64,000 nucleotides of DNA from Ovis canadensis. Lineage: Eukaryota > Chordata > Mammalia > Artiodactyla > Bovidae. Shown here piece after piece: positions 32,501 through 42,100 of this stretch. Each line of letters begins with the position of its first letter. The stretch's first letter is position 1. The position numbers were made by a program, and so were the translations under genes. The notes under the pieces are model-generated. The model did not search any database. It was not told the origin of the DNA and worked only from the letters and a program-made list of their open reading frames with translations. Location of the stretch: the NCBI RefSeq assembly GCF_042477335.2, contig NC_091250.1:132839384-132903383 (forward strand). Direction: 5' to 3'.

Positions 32501-33122
32501 TTACTAAGGGCATGAACGCTTCAGGTGATGGGTGCTGAGGTCCTCCCCCGGCCTGTGTCACAGGAAGCCGCGTCTCAGGCAGGGCACCTGCCTTCCTCGG
32601 GTCACCTGCTGGAAGGTGGTGCCCTGTGACCTGACCCTAGCCCTCTGGGAAGCCTCCACCACCGGATGCCTTGAGTTTATAGCCAGGCCCCCTCACCCCA
32701 CACCCAGGCGGGCCACCTGCCCATGCTCTCCTTGGCGGCCAGAACAGCCTCCGGTGGTTTTTCTGCCCCGTCGCCTCCAGGATTAAACCCAGCTGCCTGC
32801 CTTCTCCCCATCCATTCCTGTGCCTTCGGCTCAGCCCGAGCCCACCCTGGCCCCGCTCTGTCCCTCCGCACTCCCCTCTGTTCAAAGCTCGATCTTCCTG
32901 TCAGTTTTTAAGGCCGCGATTTGGCTGCCCAGCTCGGTGCTCGTCTAAGCTGGTTGCTCAGGCTGGTCACTCCTCTCCTTGCCCAGCGCCTTGCTAGGCC
33001 AGGCCTGCAGGGCACTAGCCCTGGCGGGATCTCTTGCCCATTTAGTCCGCAGTGGCTCTCGCCCGCTCCTTCCTCGTTGCCTCCTGGCCTGTCCTGATGC
33101 TCTTTACTGGACCCCACCCCCC

Positions 33123-33945
33123 CTCCAGGCCCCGGTGCCCCAGCCCCGCCTCCAGCAGCCCCGGTGCCCCAGCCCCTCCTCCAGCAGCTCCGGTGCCCCA
33201 CCCCGCCTCCAGCAGCCCCGGTGCCCCAGCCCCTCCTCCAGCAGCTCCGGTGCCCCAGCCCCTCCTCCAGCAGCTCCGGTGCCCCCCCCCCAGGCCCCGG
33301 TGCCCCACCCCCCCCCCAGGCCCCGGTGCCCCACCCCCCCAGGCCCCGGTGCCCCACCCCCCCCCCAGGCCCCGGTGCCCCACCCCCCCCAGGCCCCGGT
33401 GCCCCAGCCCCGCCTCCAGCAGCCCCGGTGCCCCAGCCCCTCCTCCAGCAGCTCCGGTGCCCCACCCCGCCTCCAGCAGCTCCGGTGCCCCAGCCCCGCC
33501 TCCAGCAGCCCCGGTGCCCCAGCCCCTCCTCCAGCAGCTCCGGTGCCCCACCCCGCCTCCAGCAGCCCCGGTGCCCCAGCCCCTCCTCCAGCAGCTCCGG
33601 TGCCCCAGCCCCTCCTCCAGCAGCTCCGGTGCCCCCCCCCCAGGCCCCGGTGCCCCACCCCCCCCCCAGGCCCCGGTGCCCCACCCCCCCAGGCCCCGGT
33701 GCCCCACCCCCCCCCCAGGCCCCGGTGCCCCACCCCCCCCAGGCCCCGGTGCCCCAGCCCCGCCTCCAGCAGCCCCGGTGCCCCAGCCCCTCCTCCAGCA
33801 GCTCCGGTGCCCCACCCCGCCTCCAGCAGCTCCGGTGCCCCAGCCCCGCCTCCAGCAGCCCCGGTGCCCCACCCCCCCTCCAGCAGCTCCGGTGCCCCCC
33901 CCCCAGGCCCGGGTGCCCCCCCCCCTCCAGCAGCTCCGGCCGGGG
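33123..33945. repeat. C-rich minisatellite with a 350-bp higher-order unit
   Basis: Basic units of about 29 bp (CCGGTGCCCCAGCCCCTCC..) and shorter CCCCGGTGCCCCACCCC.. variants are arranged in a larger unit of exactly 350 bp. Segment 33132-33521 equals 33482-33871 with no mismatch seen over 390 bp, and a partial third copy starts at 33841. All + strand frames are open because the unit has no stop codon, which gives spurious proline-rich reading frames of up to 336 codons. Confidence 0.95.
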
Positions 33946-34559
33946 GTCATCTTGGTCAGGGCCTCACCCCCACCCAGTCGGGAGTTTGAGGACTGAGTTT
34001 TCCCGGGTCACGTGATTGTCAGTGATGGTAAACAAGCTGGCTCTCCTCCCACCCGCCCCCAGCCCCACAGGTAGGGCACGCGGATGGTGTTCTGGCCGGG
34101 AGGGAGCAGGAGGAGAGGAACGAGAGCCAGCTTTTGTTCGGCTGGATGCGGAAACTCATCCAGACCCGTGTCCTCGGGCCGTCCGGCTCGCTCTCCGCAT
34201 GGGACACCCCCTGCCTCTGTCTCTTGCCATCTGTCACTTTTGTGACTGCAGGACGGAGCTTCTCACACTGTGTGTCACTTCCCACTTAGAGGGTGGAGTC
34301 CCGCCACCATCGCCGAAAGCTACCTCTGAGAAGAGACCACCTTCAACGTCAGACTGCAGTCTGACGCCTCTGAGAAGTTGTCTGAAACCCCAAACACATT
34401 TTAATATCAGTAGGAAAAAAAAAAATAAGATTCTCATTGGAAGGAAAGAAACAACAAACACAGCTTCGTTTTGGTCTGTTTAGTCCAGCCGGGTCTCAGA
34501 CTTTATCAGGAAGAGTCGTTCCCGGTTCCCTTTACCTTTTGCCTCCCTGTGCTGTGTGC

Positions 34560-34690
34560 TTAAGTCACTCAGCGGTGTCTGACTCTCTGCCACCCCGTGG
34601 ACTGTATGTAGCCCGCCAGGCTCTGCTGTCCACGGCCATTGTCCAGGCAAGGATACTGGAGTGGGTTGCCATGCCCTTCTCTTTGACTCC
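34560..34690 (-). mobile_element. Bov-A type SINE fragment, antisense
   Basis: TTAAGTCACTCAGCGGTGTC, GCCCGCCAGGCTCTGCTGTC and CAAGGATACTGGAGTGGGTT are the reverse complement of Bov-A/Bov-tA bodies. Confidence 0.85.
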
Positions 34691-36229
34691 CTCAGTTCAG
34701 TTCCCTTACAACCCCAGATGGTTTTGATTGGGAGGAAAGAAAGCTTGTCCTGGAAGTAAGCGTAACACACTTGCTTTCATAAATTCCAGTGCAACCTCAA
34801 GTACAGAAATGCCCTAATAAGTTTCCAAGGAAAACTCTTTAGTCTGGATAGTTAAACCTATAGTATTTTCATTTGTACTCAGTGGACTAATACCATTGTG
34901 ACTTTTACTTTATATTTTAATGTTTTTTTGGCGCCAGGAACATCTTTCCAGCAAATGACTAAGGTCAGCAGTTCGAAGTTATGTGGGGGATTTGTGGGCC
35001 CAGGGAACGACTCAGGAGTCACTCAGAACAGTGGGGTTCTAGTTCAGATCAGCGTGCTGGGGTCTCACCCTCCAGTTTCCCAGGGATCTTTCTACAGAGC
35101 AGCCCTTTTCTTTCTGTGTCTTTGCTTCAGTCTCTTGAGTTCCTCCTCCCAGTCTATAAATATCCCCAAGTTCCTCCCATCGTAGAACCCAAACCCTCCC
35201 CCAGCGTGGCATCCCCCACCCCCCACCCCCTCGTCTCCAGTTCTGCTGCTTTCTCTTGCTCTCCCTCAATCTCTGCCTCTTCAGCAGAATTTCTTGAAGG
35301 CACTGCCTCCAAAGCCTCCACTTCCTCCGGGTAAGGCGGCCCAGCGCCTCTCCCCGCCCCGTCCCCACGGCTGGGCGGGGAGTCTTCCAGGTCTCCCCCC
35401 GCTGGGGGCGGGGTGTGTGTGTGTGTCTAACCCCGCCTCCCAGTTTGTCAACCGGACCCCTCTCTTCCCGTGTGCACGCCCTTGCGCTCAGGCAGTGCGC
35501 CGCTCTGCGAGTTTTCTGCTCCTGTAATGGGTTTCCCAACCATTTTAGGGTTTATTGTCTTTTTAGAAGAGGAGGATCAAAAAGTAGAACAGACTTTTCT
35601 ACTTAATTCAAAAAAGAATTAATAAATAGGTTCAAGTCCAAATTAAAATTCATGGTATCTGCCCTGGAACATTATTCCTTTTCTTCTTAAAAAATATTAA
35701 GAAAAGTTATCCGGAGAGACTTCTGCCCTGCCAATGTCACATTAGACTAGGGCGTTATCGAACAAGCCACCTTAGGGCCATTTGATGCTGGCGTAGTGAT
35801 GACCAGGGCCCCAGCCTTGCTCATTGACGTGTTAATCTGTAGAAGATTGGTAAGTAAAACAAGATTATTTGTGTCTGGTAGAGATGCAAATACGTTCTGC
35901 CCGATACAAATGGTAACCTCAGAGTTTTGCTTCCCTGGACTGTGTGCTGCCCACCAGATTTCGTCCAACGTGGAGGTCCCATTTGAGCCCCGCTCCTCGC
36001 GCCGACTACACACCCTCCGTTTCTGGCATCCTGCTTTAAAACCCGTGCTCCATCTGTGACACACAGCCACTCGACGAATCAAACAGTTTCGACTTTCTTA
36101 AAAGTCCTAAGTTGAAGATGGGATTGTCCGGTGAAGAGAAGGCTTGGGAACGAAGTGCTTCTGGAAAACAGCGTTCGTCACAAGAGACTTCGTCCACGCT
36201 CACTCTGGACGGCAGCGCGGCCCCCGGGC

Positions 36230-36598
36230 CCGCGGAGGACCGGACGCCCCGGCCACCAGTCGGGCTGGCGACAGGGCGGAGCCGGCTCTGCTGCGCGCTC
36301 CCGACACAGCGAGGCAGAGACGGAACACCGGCTCCCCAGAGGAGGCGGGCGGAGGCTGCGAGCGCGGGATAACGGTCCCCTAGGAGACCGCCGCTGCGGC
36401 AGGGAGCCAATCAGCTCTCTCCCTGCTGGTAGACGTCAGGCCGGGCCCCGCCTCTTCCGATATTGCGCCTGCGCAGGCCGTCGCCTAGCGGCCGGGTCTT
36501 GGTCCTTTGCGCGCGCGCGCGAGCGGTCCTCCCATGAGGCCTTGCGAGGTTGGGCGGCGGCGGCGGGCTTCTGAGGGGCGCGAGCAGAGCTTCCTGAG
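36230..36598 (+). promoter_or_regulatory. HAUS3: HAUS3/POLN CpG-island promoter and non-coding exon 1
   Basis: The CpG-dense region has a CCAATCAG box at 36407-36414 and a CRE-like GACGTCA at 36432-36438. It also has a GC box (GCCCCGCCTC) at about 36445 and a near-palindromic NRF1 site TGCGCCTGCGCA at 36464-36475. No TATA box is visible. A first exon probably begins soon after the NRF1 site and ends at 36598, at the strong donor CCTGAG|GTGAGC. In human, HAUS3 and some POLN transcripts share 5' exons, so this island is expected to serve both genes. The transcription start itself is inferred. Confidence 0.75.
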
Positions 36599-36778
36599 GT
36601 GAGCGGCGCCGGACTCGCAGTTCTCTCAGGCGGGCGGTGGGACGGTGGGAGCGGCGCAGGTCAGCGGCTGCGTCTTCTTGCCGGGCGCCCTTGGGGACGT
36701 CTTTCGGGCGCGCGAGTAGTTTCCCGCGCAGCGCAGTCGCGGTCCTCAGGGGGAGGGGGCGGGGGGCAGCGACCCGAG

Positions 36779-37010
36779 AGGCTGGGGACTCCAGTGCGGT
36801 CGGGGGGCAGCCGGAGGGACGAGGGGCGCAGCGGCGGGAGACTGAGGGCTCCAGTGCGGTGAGGGGGCGGCGGGAGGGCCCGGGGCGCAGTGCCCGGAGA
36901 GGCGAGGGGCGCGGCGGAAGACCGGGGACTCTAGTGCCGGCGGGGAGCCGGGCTCTCGTGGGGTTATCGAGGCGAGGGGCGCGGCCGGAAACGGGGTCTC
37001 CAGCGAGGGT
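36779..37010. repeat. GC-rich imperfect repeats just downstream of HAUS3 exon 1
   Basis: A motif like GGGGACTCCAGTGCGG followed by a G-rich run recurs at about 36782, 36841, 36917 and 36986, with spacing of 59 to 76 bp. The runs of G are compatible with quadruplex folding. The array lies within the first intron, inside the CpG island. Confidence 0.75.
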
Positions 37011-37100
37011 GGGCTGCGGCGGGGGGCGCGGCCCTGGCGGCTCCGCTGGGGCGCGGGGGGGCGCACTCCCAGACCCGCCGGCCGCCCGGCACCCGCGTAG

Positions 37101-37410
37101 TCGGTTCAGTTCGGTCGCTCAGTCGTGTCCGACTCTTTGCGACCCCGTGGGCTGCAGCACGCCAGGATTCCCTGTCCAGCACCAGCTCCCGGAGTTTACT
37201 CAGACTCGTGTCTGTCGAGTCGGTGACGCCATCCAACCGTCTCATCCTCTGTCTCCCCTTCTCCTCCTGCCTTCCACTTACGCCAGCGTCAGGGTCTTTT
37301 CAGATGACTCAGTTCTTCGCATCAGACGGCCAAAGTATTGGCGTTTCAGCTTCAACATCAGTCCTGCCAGTGACTGTTCAGCACTGGTTTCCTTTAGGAC
37401 TTGACCCGCT
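37101..37410 (-). mobile_element. BovB LINE 3' end, antisense, at the CpG island edge
   Basis: GGTTCAGTTCGGTCGCTCAG, GTCGAGTCGGTGACGCCATC and CATCAGACGGCCAAAGTATT form a reversed BovB 3' end of about 310 bp. It begins where CpG density falls. Confidence 0.93.
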
Positions 37411-38142
37411 TAAGGTTTGTGCAGTTTGTCGTCGGGCCGACTGGACCGCCTCTGTGGACGGATATTTTATCGACGCGCACACCGATCGTTCATCGCTGAA
37501 TGACACAGAATCAGAGTGCCGCAGATGACTGGGTCCCTCCTCTGAACCTCTCGTTCCCGTCGCTGGCGTTCGCAGCGTGGATTATTCAGTGGTCCCTTTG
37601 CTGAAAATAACAAACGCCTGAAATACCTTTAAGGACTGCTCAGTCCTTTGGTTCTTTTCAAGTCGGCGGTGGTTCTTAAGCCTGGTTTTCTCTGCACTAG
37701 GTTGGTCGTGTCTGACTGCTTTTTGCGTGAATGCGGCTGCTGATTGAGTCATTCAGGTAAATATTCAGTTGACTCTTCCTCAATATCTGACCATATTTAT
37801 TTCTGTCTTGGAAAGGACAGGGAAAAGAGGCTGTTTAGTCACCTGACGGCGTGGATATATTTAGATCCATCTGTTTTGAATTAAAAACTGAATTGCTGAT
37901 CTATAAAATGTATCTTAAACCATGTTACCTTTGGAAAAAATAAGATTTTCTTGTTAATTAGTCTTTCATTACTGTTTCAGTGTTCTGAGTAATACTCTAA
38001 TTATTTCTGTCAGATTTGTCAGCTACAACTATCTCTGGGTTAGATAGTTCCCAAATATCTTGTGATATTTATCTGTATAATACTTTAAAAGATAGAGTCG
38101 CCTTATTTGTGGTCTAATACTTGGTTTTTTTTTCCCCTCTAG

Positions 38143-38287
38143 GATAAATTATTATAGATTCTAAAAATATTTTTCCCCCTTCTCTATGGACTTAACATAA
38201 AATTAGTTTTGTATGTAGTTGGACTTATTTTCTAAATAGCAACACCATTAAAGCCTTACCAGTTACAGAATTTTGGGTAGTTAAGCC
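38143..38287 (+). other. HAUS3: HAUS3 exon 2, 5' UTR part with two tiny uORFs
   Basis: A long pyrimidine tract ending TTTCCCCTCTAG gives a strong acceptor, so exon 2 begins at 38143. The leader holds a four-codon uORF at 38186-38200 and a minimal start-stop ATGTAG at 38213-38218 before the main ATG at 38288. Confidence 0.75.
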
Positions 38288-39190
38288 ATGAGCTGTGGAA
38301 AAGAATTTGTGGAAACATTAAAAAAAATTCATTATCCCAAAGCTGATATTCTTAATGGGGAAGATTTTGACTGGTTGTTTGTTGAAAATGAACCGTTTTT
38401 GAAGTGGTTTTGTGGGAATGTGAATGAACAGAACATATTGTCTGAAGAGGAATTGGAAGCTTTTAGCGTTCTTCAAAAATCAGGCAAGCCCATCCTAGAA
38501 GGAGCAGCACTGGATGAAGTTCTTAAAACCTGTAAAACTTCTGATCTGAAGACACCTACCTTGAATGACAAAGAGCTAGAGAAATTAGAGGATGAGGTTC
38601 AAACTCTGCAGAAACTGAAGAACCTAAAAATTCAGCGACGTAATAAATGCCAGTTGATGGCTTCAGTAACTAGTCACAAATCTCTGAGGTTAAACGCTAA
38701 AGAAGAAGAAACCAATAAAAAGCTGAAACAGAGTCAAGGAATTCTAAATGCTACAAATACCAAGATCAGTAATGAACTTCACACTCTTAGTGATGGAGTT
38801 GCAAAGTTAATGATGTTCTTCAGACGGTCTGATTTGGGTCAAGGAACAAATCCACTGGTGTTTTTATCTCAGTTTTCATTGCAAAACTATCTAAGCCAAG
38901 AAGAGCAAAGTACGGCAGCATTAACCTTATATACCAAAAAACAGTTCTTTCAGGGTATACATGAAGTAGTTGAAAGTTCAAATGAAGAAAATTTTCAACT
39001 TTTAGATATGCAGGCACCATCTATTTGTGATAATCAAGAAGTTCTTGAGGAGAGACGGCTAGAAATGGCTAGGCTGCAGCTGGCATACATTTGTGCTCAA
39101 CATCAGTTAATTCACTTGAAAGCAAATAATTTGAGCCTAAAGTCAAGTATAAAGTGGGCAGAGGAGAATCTTCATAGCCTCACTAGCAAG
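38288..39190 (+). CDS. HAUS3: HAUS3 large first coding exon
   Basis: This exon encodes 301 codons, from [11 protein letters not shown] to the coiled-coil piece [12 protein letters not shown]. The donor GCAAG|GTAAGTG is near consensus. The ATG context is AAGCCATGA. It encodes half of the protein. Confidence 0.97.
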
Positions 39191-42100
39191 GTAAGTGTGA
39201 GAAATGAGACTGGATTCATATTTAAGTTGTTGCTAATTATGAAATAATATTGGGAGATCCCCTGGAGAAGGGAATGGCAACCCACTACAGTATTCTTGCC
39301 TGGAGAATTCCATAGGAGGAGCTGGTGGGCTGTAGTCTGCTGCTGCTGCTGCTGCTGCTAAGTTGCATCAGTCATGTCCAACTCTGTGTGACCCCATAGA
39401 CGACAGCCCACCAGACTCCCCCGTCCCTGGGATTCCCCAGGCAAGAGTATTGGAGTGGGGTGCCATTACCTTCTCTGGGGCTGTAGTCTATGGGGTTGCA
39501 AATAGTCAGACGTGACTGAGTGACTAACACATGCTGATAGTAAAGTACTTTAGAAAGAGGGATGTAATAAGTAATTGCATTTTATTTTCTGTTCAGTGTT
39601 TAGTTGTGGTATGTTACTGTTTCACACAAATAAATCTTAGTGGAGGGCAGAAATAGTAATTATAACCCAGCCACGTTATCTAGCTCATTTTCAAAAGTAC
39701 TCTTGCATTCTGTGTTGGTTCATACACAGATAAGGCTGACATTGTCTTTTTTGTGAGGAATGAGCCTTATTGCTGTTATGGGTAGTCTGCCTTATTTGCT
39801 CTGACCAGAGGATGGTGCTAATGAAATCCAGTTCAGTGGATTGAAACTCCTGATTGTTTTTTAAGAATGTACAGATGTATTAAAGATATCTACCTGCACT
39901 CTTGAGTAGCTTGCTTTCCTGGTCATGTATCCAGTGAATAGTTGAGTAAAAAGAACAGCTTTTCTGGAGCTAAATACCCAGAATTGTCCCAAACTTCAGA
40001 ATGATGTGTGAAGTCCCGTCATTTTGTAGAAGTTCTAAAGTCAACAAGCAGGGTGGGAGAATAGCTACTGAGATTATTTTAAGAAAAGCATAAATAGCAT
40101 ACGTTAGCGTTTGATAAGTAGTGTGGTAATGGGTGATTTTTTCTTAAGACAAACTTGACCAAAAAATCTCTGTTTTGGTAGCCATTTATGTGTCTAGTAT
40201 TTTACACAGTAGTGATAGCATCAGGATTTAGCAATTCATAATGGCTTTACCCTTGGTTTCACCTTCACTGTGCCATTTTAAACTGTGATTTTGGCTTTTG
40301 TTAATACGAAACAGGTTTCTATTAGTGAGTATGTTACCTGATAACCTAAAACGGAAAGTGAAAATAATTTAAAAACTATTCCTACTTTGTATTTACAGTT
40401 TGAAATGTAATTGTTTTCTTTGTGTAGGCTCTTGGCAAAGATAATTTGGATGCTAAAATTTCTAGCTTGAACAGTGAAATTCTGAAACTTGAAGAACAAA
40501 TCACTCATATGAAAGGCGAAATTTTGCCTGCTGTGGTGAAAGAGAATGCCCAGTTACTGAATATGCCGGTCGTGAAGGGAGATTTCGACCGACAGATTGC
40601 TAAGCAAGACTGTCACACAGCAAGACAAGAGGTAGTTTTAAATCAGTTGATAAAGCAAAAGGCATCATTTGAACTTCTTCATTTATCGTATGAAATTGAA
40701 CTGAGAAAGCATTGGGACATATATCGTCAGCTGGAAAACTTGGTTCACCTACTTAATCAAAGTAATTTGATGTTCCACCAGCGATTAGAAATGCTAGCAG
40801 ATCCATCAGTATCTCAGCAGATAAATGCAAGGAATACCATTGATACCAAGGATTATTCTACTCATAGGTAGGTTTCTTTGTTTCCTTAGTGAGTAATTAT
40901 TTTTCTGTTTGTTTTTGTTAAGTACTAGAGTTTGAACTAAAATTGTGAAAGTTTAAAAAGTTCTTTGCACTTCATGTTTGGTGTTTGTAGTTTTCCACCT
41001 TTCTGTTATGTGGGTCTATGTTTATTTTAATTTTTTTTCCCAGTTCCTCAGTTAATTTAATTTAATTTTTAAAAATTTTTTAAAATTGAAGGCTAACCCT
41101 TTTCATTTATGTTAGATCTAGAAGTAGCTGGTTTAGAGGTGAGGTGGATGGTTTGGAGAATTGAAAATATACAATACAAGGCCTTTATTCATGTTTGGAT
41201 GCTATTATTTAGATACTTTTAGATTTGGGGCAGGAGGCTGACTCTAGCAGGAAGTTTGAATGCATCTTGGTGTATATCAAGTATTGCTGAGCAGAGAATT
41301 GATTGCATTTGGAGAAGGTGGCGGTAGAGAGGAAAGAAGACTTCATTTTTGCATCTAGTCAGGTGAATCAGTAAGAATGACTGCTGGCTTCCGGTCTGTT
41401 CTGGATGTCTGAGCAATTAATGGTATGGAGATACTGAAGATGAAGAGCTAAAGTAGTAAAAGGACTCAAAAATCTAGATTCTACTGCTGCTTTTTCTCTA
41501 GACTAAAAGAAAATCGTCTAATACTTTTTATTCTTATTAATGAAGTGAAGAGCATGGATAGGGTGACGTCATTGCACAGTTCTAGAAGGTGGCATTGACA
41601 TCGTGATTCTGTGTGAATGGGGCCCCCTGGAATTGTGTAGTCACATTCCACAAGAAGAGAGTCAGCCTTGGGCTTGAACTGGTTTGGGGCTTCCTTGGGG
41701 CTCAGATGGTAAAGAATCTGCCTGCAGTGCAGGAGACCTGGGTGTATGTCGATCTCTGTATATCATCTCTGGGTCCAGAAGATCCCTTGGAGACTGGAAT
41801 GGCTTCTCACTGCCATATTCTTGCCTGGTGAATTCCACGGACAGAGGAACTTGGCAGGCTACAGTCCATGGAGTCACGAAGAGTTGGGTACAACTCATCG
41901 ACTAACACTTTCACTACTTTTCACTTTGAACCAGTTTCAAGAAGACTAAGAAAAAGAGCAGATTCTTTTTGTCATATATGCGTAGAAGGTGCTGCCTCAC
42001 GTTTTTCCGTTTGTACTGTAGGATTTTTCTGCCATTAATGTTTGAAGTATTAAAATGGCCTCTTGGCTCATTAGGAATTTGTCAAGCAGATGTAGACATG

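Larger units (their letters stand above)
31526..36200. other. MXD4-HAUS3 intergenic interval
   Basis: It contains a CHR SINE at 32375-32500, the 33.12-33.95 kb minisatellite and a Bov-A fragment at 34560-34690. The rest is unassigned. The stretch from 34700 to 36100 is moderately AT-rich. No gene could be supported in it. Confidence 0.6.

Noticed and set aside
33123-33945. Regular short repeats resembling a CRISPR array
   Set aside because: Units are contiguous without unique spacers, and the host is a mammal. It is a minisatellite.
33052-33996. Proline-rich open frames of 283-336 codons on the + strand and glycine-rich ones on the - strand
   Set aside because: They are produced by the stop-free C-rich minisatellite. 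Overlapping frames are open at once, with no promoter, splice or family evidence.
36131-36574. 147-codon open frame across the HAUS3 promoter
   Set aside because: It overlaps the CpG island and the non-coding first exon, crosses predicted promoter motifs and has no family match.
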